Below are positions 1-6,541 of a stretch of 10,005 bases of DNA, piece by piece. How positions within the stretch are numbered: the stretch's first letter is position 1; every line of letters begins with the position of its first letter. The notes beneath the pieces are model-generated. The model searched no databases. It worked only from the letters and a program-made list of their open reading frames with translations, and had not been told where the DNA came from. The position numbers and the translations under genes were made by a program. The DNA comes from Puniceicoccales bacterium (GTDB taxonomy: Bacteria > Verrucomicrobiota > Verrucomicrobiia > Opitutales > JAIRLM01): positions 1-10,005 of the forward strand of contig JAIRMB010000012.1 in NCBI GenBank assembly GCA_031258995.1, read 5' to 3'.

Positions 1-290
1 CGAATGCGAGTGAACAGCAATCCCCGATTTTGGCCGTTTTCGAGCACTTTTATGCGCGGATATTTTTGGGCATAGGACTTTAAAATAGCGAGGGAGCCGT
101 CCGTGGAGCCGTCGTCCACACAGATGATTTCGATGTCCTTCAAAGTCTGGTTGCAGGCGCTGTCCAACGCCGCCGGCAGCCATGGCTCCACGTTGTAGAC
201 AGGGATGCAGATGGAAACGGGCGGAGACACGGCGGCGCTAAAAGAAAATACGCCCAAAAACGGCAAGAGCATCCTCACCAGGCGGAACAC
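1..290 (-). CDS. Glycosyltransferase family 2 protein with signal peptide, N-terminal part only (3' end beyond window)
   Basis: Only the first ~95 codons are present; the gene runs off the left edge. Read on the minus strand, a short basic stretch (FRLVR) and a hydrophobic run (MLLPFLGVFSFSAA) look like a Sec signal peptide. Then follow VSICIPVYN and VDDGSTDGS, the nucleotide-sugar binding start of a GT-A fold of family GT2. A 25-residue block (bases 57-131) is identical to the paralogue at 2225-3304 (bases 3053-3127), so the two are duplicates. The start is uncertain. GTG at 290 gives a complete signal peptide of about 20 residues; GTG 278 and ATG 272 are alternatives, and ATG 272 loses all positive charge. 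It lies 44 bases downstream of glmS on the same strand, probably co-transcribed. Acceptor and sugar donor cannot be told. GT2 enzymes normally act in the cytosol, so an exported one is unusual. Confidence 0.85.
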   Translation of the reverse strand, partial: MFRLVRMLLPFLGVFSFSAAVSPPVSICIPVYNVEPWLPAALDSACNQTLKDIEIICVDDGSTDGSLAILKSYAQKYPRIKVLENGQNRGLLFTRI

Positions 291-334
291 GACAAAAGCG
301 TTCGCGCATGACAATAAATGTCAAAACCGTATTT

Positions 335-2182
335 TTATTCCACGGTTACGGACTTAGCCAGATTTCTGGGCCTATCAACGTTGCAGTCGCGAAAGACGCC
401 CATGTGGTAGGCAAAGAGCTGGAGGGGGATAGTGGCCAGAATGGGCTGGATCGCCGGGTGGCTCCGCGGGATCGTTAGCACCCGATTGGCAAAGGGCTCG
501 CCCTCACAGGTGCCGGCGCAGGCGATGGCCACGGTGTCGGCCCCGCGAGCGCGAACTTCCTGGACGTTGGCCTGAATTTTTCCCAGCATGGGTCCATCGC
601 AAGCCAGGAAAAATGCGGGGCAATCTTTGGAAATGAGGGCAATGGGCCCGTGTTTCATCTCTGCAGCTGCATAGCCCTCCGCGTGCACGTAGGAGACTTC
701 TTTTAGTTTCAGAGCGCCCTCAAGGGCAATGGGAAATAGGCTTTGGCGGCCCAGGAATAGCATGCTTTGGCAGGAAGCGTAATGGACGGCCAAAGCACGG
801 ATGGCCTCGTCCAGCCGAAGTGTTTCCTCCGCCAGCCGGGGCAAATCCTTCAGTGCTTGAACGATCTCCGCGCCCTCTTCGAAGGAGAGGTCCCGCAGAC
901 GGCCCAGGTAGAGAGCCAGCATGGTCAAAATGCAAAGTTGCGTAGTGAAAGATTTAGTGCCTGCGACGCCAATCTCCGGTCCCGCATGCTGGTAAATGCC
1001 ACCGTCCGCCTCGCGGGCAATGGATGAGCCCACGCCGTTGGTGACGGCCAACACGCGGTAGCCCTTTCGTTTGGCTTCCCGCAGGGCGGAGAGAGTGTCG
1101 ATGGTTTCCCCGCTCTGACTGACGGCGATGACTAGCGTGTTGCGGTCCATGGGTGCGTTGCGGTAGCGGAATTCGGAGGCATATTCCACCTCTACCGGAA
1201 TGCGAGCGAAGCGCTCGATGGCGTATTCTGCCGCCAGGCAGGCATAGCGGGCGGAGCCGCAGGCACAGAAGACGATCCGATCCACTTGACGCAGTTCCCG
1301 GGGCGACATGCGCAGACCGCCGAAGTGGGCACTGCTGCCATCCGCGGAAAAGCGGCCCCGCATGGCATTTTCCAATGCCTGTGGCTGTTCGAAAATCTCC
1401 TTTAGCATGAAATGGGGATAGCCATTTTTCTCCACCAATGCCTCCTGCCACTCCACCGCTTCCAGAGCCGCCTCCACCAGCTCGCGACCCAATGTGCAAA
1501 TGGAAAAGTTGTTTTCCCGAATGTGGACCAGTTCGCCGTCGTTCAGAAACACGGCATCCCGGGCCCGGGAGCCGAAGCCGGCCACATCGCTGGCGAGAAA
1601 AAATTCCCGATCGCCGACGCCGAGAACGAGCGGCGAGCTGCTGCGGGCTCCCACCATTTCGCCAGGAAAATCTTTGCCCAACACTGCAATACCATAGGTC
1701 CCGCGCACGTGTAGGAGCGCCCTCCGCACGCCATCCAAGAAACGACCTTGCTGCGGCGGTTCCTTGGCACAGTGGTAGGCGATGAGGTTGGCCAACACTT
1801 CGCTGTCGGTCTCTGAGCGGGACCGATAGCCGCGCTCCGCCAGAAAAATGGCAATGGAGGCAAAATTTTCCACCACACCGTTGTGAACCAGCAATATGCT
1901 ACCGTCGGCGCTGAGCTGGGGGTGGGCGTTTTCCTCCGTCACGGCACCGTGGGTGGCCCAGCGGGTATGGCCGATGCCGACCGTTCCAGCCAAATTCCAG
2001 CCGGAAAGTTTTTCCACGAGAGCGTCTAACGGCCCAACGCAGCGGACGACGGCGAGGCTGCCGTCCCCTTCAACGGTGCCAACGCCCGCAGAATCGTAGC
2101 CCCGGTACTCCAATCGGCGGAGACCCTCCAGCAAAATTTCTTTCGCCCTTTTTCGCCCAAGATAGCCGATAATTCCGCACAC
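335..2182 (-). CDS. glmS: Glutamine--fructose-6-phosphate aminotransferase (isomerizing)
   Basis: Converts fructose-6-phosphate and glutamine into glucosamine-6-phosphate and glutamate in the cytosol, the first committed step to UDP-GlcNAc for peptidoglycan and other glycans. The protein is 615 residues, near the usual ~610. The N-terminal class II glutamine amidotransferase domain begins MCGIIGYLG, with Cys2 as the nucleophile once Met is removed, followed by HTRWATHG and HNGVVEN. Two SIS sugar-isomerase domains follow, with VSQSGET, the AGPEIGVAGTK segment, EGALKLKEVSYVHAEGY and the diagnostic C-terminus NLAKSVTVE, whose Lys610 corresponds to the E. coli catalytic lysine. The start is GTG directly before Cys2; I see no good Shine-Dalgarno sequence. 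It lies between two paralogous glycosyltransferases with 42- and 44-base gaps on one strand, suggesting an operon. I see no glmS ribozyme: the upstream gap is far too short. The gene looks intact. Confidence 0.98.
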   Translation of the reverse strand: MCGIIGYLGRKRAKEILLEGLRRLEYRGYDSAGVGTVEGDGSLAVVRCVGPLDALVEKLSGWNLAGTVGIGHTRWATHGAVTEENAHPQLSADGSILLVHNGVVENFASIAIFLAERGYRSRSETDSEVLANLIAYHCAKEPPQQGRFLDGVRRALLHVRGTYGIAVLGKDFPGEMVGARSSSPLVLGVGDREFFLASDVAGFGSRARDAVFLNDGELVHIRENNFSICTLGRELVEAALEAVEWQEALVEKNGYPHFMLKEIFEQPQALENAMRGRFSADGSSAHFGGLRMSPRELRQVDRIVFCACGSARYACLAAEYAIERFARIPVEVEYASEFRYRNAPMDRNTLVIAVSQSGETIDTLSALREAKRKGYRVLAVTNGVGSSIAREADGGIYQHAGPEIGVAGTKSFTTQLCILTMLALYLGRLRDLSFEEGAEIVQALKDLPRLAEETLRLDEAIRALAVHYASCQSMLFLGRQSLFPIALEGALKLKEVSYVHAEGYAAAEMKHGPIALISKDCPAFFLACDGPMLGKIQANVQEVRARGADTVAIACAGTCEGEPFANRVLTIPRSHPAIQPILATIPLQLFAYHMGVFRDCNVDRPRNLAKSVTVE

Positions 2183-2224
2183 GGAGCCGTCACTAGTGCG
2201 ATAGACAGCGGCCGCAAGGAATTT

Positions 2225-3304
2225 TCAGATAGCCCCAGTGCGACAATGGTTGGAGATAGCCGGCGACCGCGGCTGCGCCTTTCCGCTGTGCTTCTTCACG
2301 AGTTGCCGAACGGTGGCGCGTAGTTCTTCTGGGTAGGCGGCCAAATATTCGTTAAACATCCTCACGCTTTCCTCCAGCGGAATGGTCCTAAGCACCAAGC
2401 CCAATTGGCTAACTTTCGGGTGCCAGTTGGCGTACATTTTTTGAATTTCTGGATCCTCCTCATTTTCCAAGATAAATTTTGAATATTTCACCAGTCCCTC
2501 TGCCCATTGGCGATAAAAATCCATATTGTTACGGTTTTGCGCCGCCAGGCCGCTATCCGTATGGTGTCTAATGCCGACATGGTTCATAAAAATGCATTTT
2601 TCGCATTTTGTTAACGCATTCCAGACAAAGAAATTATCCTCATTTTTTATGATGCGGCACTTTTCGACAAAGTGCAGAACGCGTTTCGCCATCTCTTTAA
2701 GATTTTTCGTCCTCCACAGTTTGTCCCACACAACCGGTGATATTTTTTGGCATGACAGCATGTGCAGAGGACTCCCGAGATAGGAGCGGACGTGCGGTTT
2801 TTCCTCCACTTTGAGCGGCTCCATTTTCGGAAGTTGCTCTCCTCGAATAAATTTGATCGATTGGTGCCGGAATTGCACGACGTCGGCGCCATTCTTAATG
2901 GCAGCATTATAGGCCAGCTCAGCCGTTTTCGGGAAAAGTATGTCGTCGGAATCGAGCCATAGGATGAACTCTCCCCTCGCTGCGAGGATGGCCCGCATGC
3001 GGCTATAGCAGGTCCCGCGGTTCGTTCCGTTTTCGAGGACGGTTACTTTTTGTGGATACTTTTGTGCGTAGGATTTGAGTATGGCTAGGGAGCCGTCCGT
3101 GGAGCCATCGTCGACGCAGATGATTTCGGCCTCCTGGAGTGTCTGGCTTAGCGCACTGTCCAACGCCATTGGCAGGTATAGCTCACTGTTGTACACCGGC
3201 ATGCAGATGGCCACTTGGGGGGCATTCGTCGGAAATTCCTCCGCTCGGCCGAATGAAAACATGGAGAGCATACCTAACACAGAAATAAAGAACGGCTTGC
3301 GCAC
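2225..3304 (-). CDS. Glycosyltransferase family 2 protein with N-terminal signal peptide
   Basis: The protein has 359 residues from GTG 3304. Residues 1-21 (RK, then a hydrophobic run, ending FGRA before EEF) look like a cleavable Sec signal peptide. Residues 31-125 form a GT2 GT-A core: VAICMPVYN, VDDGSTDGS at 64-72, and WLDSDD with the metal-binding acidic cluster at 118-121. A VVWDKLW segment (192-197) and an NED acidic pair (221-223) resemble the acceptor side and catalytic region of GT2 enzymes of cell-surface polysaccharide synthesis. The final 80 residues are hydrophilic without recognised motifs. The open frame extends upstream to 3529, but that part is basic and low quality, and the signal peptide and paralogue alignment favour 3304. 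The middle (about 2461-2700) is clearly AT-richer than its neighbours. It is probably the first gene of an operon with glmS and the partial paralogue. Sugar specificity is unknown. Confidence 0.85.
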   Translation of the reverse strand: MRKPFFISVLGMLSMFSFGRAEEFPTNAPQVAICMPVYNSELYLPMALDSALSQTLQEAEIICVDDGSTDGSLAILKSYAQKYPQKVTVLENGTNRGTCYSRMRAILAARGEFILWLDSDDILFPKTAELAYNAAIKNGADVVQFRHQSIKFIRGEQLPKMEPLKVEEKPHVRSYLGSPLHMLSCQKISPVVWDKLWRTKNLKEMAKRVLHFVEKCRIIKNEDNFFVWNALTKCEKCIFMNHVGIRHHTDSGLAAQNRNNMDFYRQWAEGLVKYSKFILENEEDPEIQKMYANWHPKVSQLGLVLRTIPLEESVRMFNEYLAAYPEELRATVRQLVKKHSGKAQPRSPAISNHCRTGAI

Positions 3305-3306
3305 AG

Positions 3307-3334
3307 GTGGGGCATTTTGATGAAAAATGCCCAC
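3307..3334. promoter_or_regulatory. Strong dyad symmetry (hairpin or operator) between divergent genes
   Basis: The left arm GTGGGGCATTTT (3307-3318) and right arm AAAATGCCCAC (3324-3334) are complementary over 11 base pairs with one extra G in the left arm; the loop is GATGA. It sits just upstream of the GTG start of the glycosyltransferase (-) and upstream of the NuoN-like gene (+). There is no T-tract following either arm that would make it a typical terminator. A repressor site or a 5' mRNA hairpin are both possible; nothing here decides between them. Confidence 0.45.
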
Positions 3335-3398
3335 AAGACAACGGCGATCCGGGAGGAAAACATTTGCCGGAGGCGCCGCCATCGGCACGGTTCGAGCC

Positions 3399-4406
3399 AT
3401 GGCACTCGAGCTGCCGCTTTTTCTAGCTCCACTTTTCTGTCTGTGGCACTGCCATTTGCGCCGCAATTTCCTGCGATTAGGCATTTCATTGATTTTCCCG
3501 GTCGTACTCCTGGGAGCAGTTCGTAGCAATTTCGGCGCCCCCTTTTTCCTTCTGTCCGCCGCCCTACTGTCGATTCTTAGCGGTAAAAATTCTTCTGCTG
3601 TTTTTGCGCTGGCAGTCCAGACGGTGGGGCTTCTGTCTCTCCTTTATTTTCCCAATGCCCGCTGGGCCGTCTCGCTGCACACCATCGGCCTGCTGGGCTG
3701 TGCGGAATTTTTTCCACTTTGTGCGACGAAAAAACCGACCGACCGGCGCACCGTTCTACTTTCCCTGTTTTGCCACGGCGCTTACCTTTACGCTCTGCTC
3801 CTGCGGACGCCGGTCGTAGATTATCGCACAGTCATCGTCCTTGCGTCCCTCAGCGTACCATGGGGGACACTTTCTGCCTTTGGCGAACGCTCCCTTTGGC
3901 GCCAGTGGGCTGCGATCTTCCACGTTTCGCTGGCTGCCACCTTTGCCCTGTTTCTTTTTCTGCCAAACTTGCGGGCCAACGGCGCCCGCTGCCTGCTGTC
4001 TCTCTTGATCTCCGCGTCCCTGATGGCCACCCTGCTTCCCGGCGATGGGCCCATATACGAACAGGATTTGAAGGGTCTTTTGGCACAAAATCCCGTCCGT
4101 GCGACCCTTTTGGCAATCACCGTACTCCTTATTTGCCTTTTCCCGGCGATCCCACTTCTTGCCTATTGCCTGCCGGCCCTGACCGCTCTGCGACTCGCCC
4201 CTCCGGTGTGGGCCATCTGCCTCTGTTTGGCTGTTTCACTGTCCATGGCAGTTCGCATGGCGGTAGTCCTTTCCCTATTTTCGGAGCGGCCCGGCGTTCC
4301 CACGCTCTGCCGAAAAATAGACCCGCCAGCGCTATCCTTTTGCCTGTTGCAGTTGATTTTTGCCCTGCTTTTGGCCCTATCCGGAATGCTTTTACCAACC
4401 GGCTAG
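3399..4406 (+). CDS. Polytopic membrane protein resembling a shortened NADH-quinone oxidoreductase subunit N (NuoN-like)
   Basis: The protein has 335 residues from ATG 3399 with about ten hydrophobic segments. Several stretches line up in order with the antiporter-like subunit NuoN. PTDRRTVLLSLFCHGAYLYALLLR (113-136, given here only by its key positions Pro113, Thr114, Ser122, His126, Arg136) matches the region APTPVTAFLSVAPKAA. SVPWGTLSAFGERSLWRQWA (152-171) matches the GNLAALRQTNLKRLLAYSS region. DLKGLLAQNP (223-232) followed by PAIP (249-252) matches DLKGLGRRNP and SLAGIPP. NuoN is usually ~480 residues; here about 100 N-terminal residues and the conserved channel lysines are missing. The frame is also open from ATG 3327, which adds a basic, non-hydrophobic leader and would overlap the hairpin. 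The gene stands alone, divergent from a glycosyltransferase and convergent with sufS, with no other nuo genes beside it. The assignment rests on remembered family patterns; another antiporter-like membrane protein is possible. Confidence 0.6.
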   Translation: MALELPLFLAPLFCLWHCHLRRNFLRLGISLIFPVVLLGAVRSNFGAPFFLLSAALLSILSGKNSSAVFALAVQTVGLLSLLYFPNARWAVSLHTIGLLGCAEFFPLCATKKPTDRRTVLLSLFCHGAYLYALLLRTPVVDYRTVIVLASLSVPWGTLSAFGERSLWRQWAAIFHVSLAATFALFLFLPNLRANGARCLLSLLISASLMATLLPGDGPIYEQDLKGLLAQNPVRATLLAITVLLICLFPAIPLLAYCLPALTALRLAPPVWAICLCLAVSLSMAVRMAVVLSLFSERPGVPTLCRKIDPPALSFCLLQLIFALLLALSGMLLPTG

Positions 4407-5620
4407 GACAGAACCTGAACGGCCCAGCGAAGTGTCTCGACGAATTTCTCCGCCTGCTCGAGAGAGTTATAAATCGAAAAGGATGCGCGGAGGGAAGCCG
4501 CTATGCCCAGGAGTCGGTGGAGCGGCTGCGCGCAGTGATGTCCCGCTCGAACGCAGATGCCCTTTGTGGCCAGTGCGGTAGCCAGATCATGGCCGTGGAC
4601 ACCGCCGTGAAAGACGGCATAGACCCCCGCCCGCTCCGTCGGGCTCCCCAACAGCCGCAGGCCGGGAATTTCTCGGAGCGCCGACTCCAAATGGACGCCC
4701 ACCGTGCGGCGGTAAGCATCGTAAGAGTCCCAAGGGAAATTCTTTAAAAAATCCACGGCGCAGTGTAGGCCCAGGGCGCCGGCGACGTGGGGGGTACCGG
4801 CTTCGAATTTTTCCGGCAGCGATCGGCAGGTGCAGCCTTTCTCCGTCACCGTTTCCACCATACCGCCACCCAGCTGGTAGGGCTCCATCCGCTCCAGCAA
4901 ATCTTTGCGGCCCCAAAGCACGCCGATTCCTGTCCCCGCGAACATCTTATGCCCAGAAAAAGCGTAAAAATCGCAGCCCAGGTCTGCCACGTCGATGGGA
5001 CCAGAATCCGCCCGCCGGGCGCCATCCACGAGAACCAGTGCCCCGGCACCGTGGGCCATGGCCGCGATTTTTTTGATGGGATTTACCGTCCCCAGCACAT
5101 TGGACACGTGGGCAACCGCCAGCAATTTGGTCCTCCCGCCGGCCAAGTGCCGGTCCAAATCTTCCAGATCTAACTCGCCTCTCTCCGTCAGGCCGCAGAC
5201 CCGGAACTGCGCCCCCCGCTCCGCCGCAACCCGCTGCCAGGGCAAAAAATTGGAGTGGTGCTCCATGGCAGTCGTCAGGATCAGGTCTCCCGGACCGATA
5301 GACTGTGGGCCCCAGCAGTGAGCCACCAGATTGATGGCCTCCGTCGTCCCCCTCACAAAAATAATTTCTTCCGGCGAAGTGGCCTGGACATAGCTGGCGA
5401 TGGCCGTTCGGGCATCCTCGTAGGCGGCCGTTGCCCCAGCGGCAAGGTCGTAGGTGCCCCGGTGCACATTAGAGTTTTCTTCCCGGTAAAAGCACTCCAG
5501 CCGTGCCAGCACGCTGTCCAGCCGCTGGGTTGTCGCGGCGCTGTCCAGGTAAATTAGTTCCGGACGGGCGGCGAGGAGTGGGAAGCGATTTACAAATGCC
5601 GCCGGTTCGTAGGGCCCCAT
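4403..5620 (-). CDS. sufS: Cysteine desulfurase, SufS-type (group II)
   Basis: A PLP enzyme that takes sulfur from cysteine as an enzyme-bound persulfide for iron-sulfur cluster assembly, releasing alanine. The length, 405 residues, is the usual SufS length. Visible motifs are YLDSAATTQ (24-32), GTTEAINLVA (91-100), MEHHSN with His121 (ring-stacking His), VDGA (198-201), SGHK with Lys225 (PLP Schiff base), FEAGTP (272-277), and RAGHHCAQP with Cys363, the persulfide cysteine in the typical group II context. Position 202 is Arg where the family has Gln. The start ATG 5620 was chosen because it matches the SufS N-terminus; the open frame extends to 5986, but only as a shadow over the sigma-factor gene. 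It lies 59 bases downstream of that gene on the same strand, so it may share its transcript. No sufBCD or sufU/sufE is visible nearby. The stop overlaps the stop of the convergent membrane-protein gene. Confidence 0.95.
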   Translation of the reverse strand: MGPYEPAAFVNRFPLLAARPELIYLDSAATTQRLDSVLARLECFYREENSNVHRGTYDLAAGATAAYEDARTAIASYVQATSPEEIIFVRGTTEAINLVAHCWGPQSIGPGDLILTTAMEHHSNFLPWQRVAAERGAQFRVCGLTERGELDLEDLDRHLAGGRTKLLAVAHVSNVLGTVNPIKKIAAMAHGAGALVLVDGARRADSGPIDVADLGCDFYAFSGHKMFAGTGIGVLWGRKDLLERMEPYQLGGGMVETVTEKGCTCRSLPEKFEAGTPHVAGALGLHCAVDFLKNFPWDSYDAYRRTVGVHLESALREIPGLRLLGSPTERAGVYAVFHGGVHGHDLATALATKGICVRAGHHCAQPLHRLLGIAASLRASFSIYNSLEQAEKFVETLRWAVQVLS

Positions 5621-5679
5621 CGGCCCAGAGAGAGCCGAGCCGGCGACAGGGGCAAGCGAAAATGGGGCCCCAACTGCCC

Positions 5680-6402
5680 CTAACGAAGTGCATCGCGCAG
5701 TTTTCGTAGGGCGGAGCGCTCCAGAAGACGAATACTCTCCCGGCTTTTGGCCTGGTGTCGGCCGATATTTTCTAAGGTCATGGGCAAGGAACCGTCCAGC
5801 CCATAGCGAAGTCGAATGACCTGCGCTTCCTGTCGGGTCAAATTTTTCAGCCCGGCCCGCAGCGCGTTTTGAAGCGACAGAGAGGTAACATGCTCTAGAG
5901 GAGTCTGTTGACTCACATCGGGAATTCGTTCCAGCTCGTCTTCCGTGGCCGACAGACGCTCTCCGCAAACGCAGCGCAAGGTGCAAACCTGCGTAACGGT
6001 CCGGCCCATTTCGGCGGCCAATTCTCGACAGGTGGCCTCCCGGCGAAGTTGCCGGCGAAGTCCCTCGTCGGCCTCACGCAGTTCGCGAATTTGCCGAAGT
6101 GCGGACGGCGGCAGACAGAGCGGGCCGCGCTGGGCAGCGATGGCGCGCCACATGTAGTGGCGGATCCACCAGGTGGCGTAGGTGGCCAGCCGGATGGTGC
6201 CCTGCGGGCGAAAGCTGTCAATGGCGCGGAAAATCGCCAAATAGCCCTCCTGAATGAGGTCGTCCACCGGGAACTCGGAACGCCCATAGCGGCGAGCCAA
6301 TTTGCGCACAATTGCGCTGTGGGCTAAAACAATTTGATTGCGGGCGTGGAGATCGCCGGTCCTTGTCCGCTCCAATAGGCGCCGCTCCTCCGCCAAACTC
6401 AT
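5680..6402 (-). CDS. RNA polymerase sigma factor, sigma-70 family (group 2/3-like)
   Basis: Directs RNA polymerase core to a set of promoters. From ATG 6402 the protein has 240 residues. Residues 1-40 match region 1.2/2.1 (a LAEERRLLERTRTGD-like start). Residues 46-90 are region 2, with PVDDLIQEGYLAIFRAID, then TYATWWIRHYMWRAI, the -10 recognition and melting helix. Region 3 runs from LPPS (98) to about 150. Region 4 spans 178-240, with LTRQEAQVIRLRYGLDG, an MTLENIG helix and SRESIRLLERSALRKLR for -35 binding. There is no region 1.1, so it is not a full-length housekeeping sigma. Region 3 holds an unusual set of cysteines (124, 140, 144, 146). Start alternatives are GTG 6432 and ATG 6558; the latter would overlap the divergent gene and adds sequence unlike sigma factors. 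It is upstream of sufS on one strand. The regulon is unknown. Confidence 0.92.
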   Translation of the reverse strand: MSLAEERRLLERTRTGDLHARNQIVLAHSAIVRKLARRYGRSEFPVDDLIQEGYLAIFRAIDSFRPQGTIRLATYATWWIRHYMWRAIAAQRGPLCLPPSALRQIRELREADEGLRRQLRREATCRELAAEMGRTVTQVCTLRCVCGERLSATEDELERIPDVSQQTPLEHVTSLSLQNALRAGLKNLTRQEAQVIRLRYGLDGSLPMTLENIGRHQAKSRESIRLLERSALRKLRDALR

Positions 6403-6541
6403 TGGCGCAGCCGGTCTAGGTTCATCCGCCACGGTCCCATTCTGGCCGTACCGCCCATCTTTCGCAAGAAGAATGGGCCACTGAGAAGGAATCGAAAAAA
6501 GTGTTGCTCCATGGCCATGGGCCGACCGATGATGGACCACT
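6403..6541. promoter_or_regulatory. Divergent intergenic region with palindromes
   Basis: This 139-base gap separates the sigma factor (-) from a hypothetical gene (+) and must carry promoters for both unless the sigma gene starts further upstream. I see a perfect 12-base palindrome CCATGGCCATGG (6509-6520) and an 8-base inverted repeat, CCCATTCT (6436-6443) with AGAATGGG (6470-6477). No convincing -35/-10 pair stands out on either strand. Confidence 0.3.

Noticed and set aside
309..323. TGACA-N5-TGTCA inverted repeat with a TTGACA-like hexamer upstream of the partial glycosyltransferase
   Set aside because: Arms are only five bases and no suitable -10 hexamer lies 16-18 bases from TTGACA on the minus strand; chance is a sufficient explanation.
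954..1499. A 181-codon frame inside glmS
   Set aside because: It lies in an alternative frame of an intact, strongly conserved gene and its product is Gly/Arg/His-rich without motifs.
2183..2224. glmS ribozyme or riboswitch upstream of glmS
   Set aside because: Only 42 bases separate glmS from the previous gene, far too few for the ribozyme, and no matching core is visible.
3719..4747. A 342-codon plus-strand frame
   Set aside because: It overlaps the NuoN-like gene in another frame and then sufS antisense; the product is Pro/Arg-rich with no domain or membrane pattern.
5621..5986. Upstream extension of the sufS frame by 122 codons
   Set aside because: It overlaps the sigma-factor gene, has no resemblance to SufS, and the family N-terminus fits ATG 5620.
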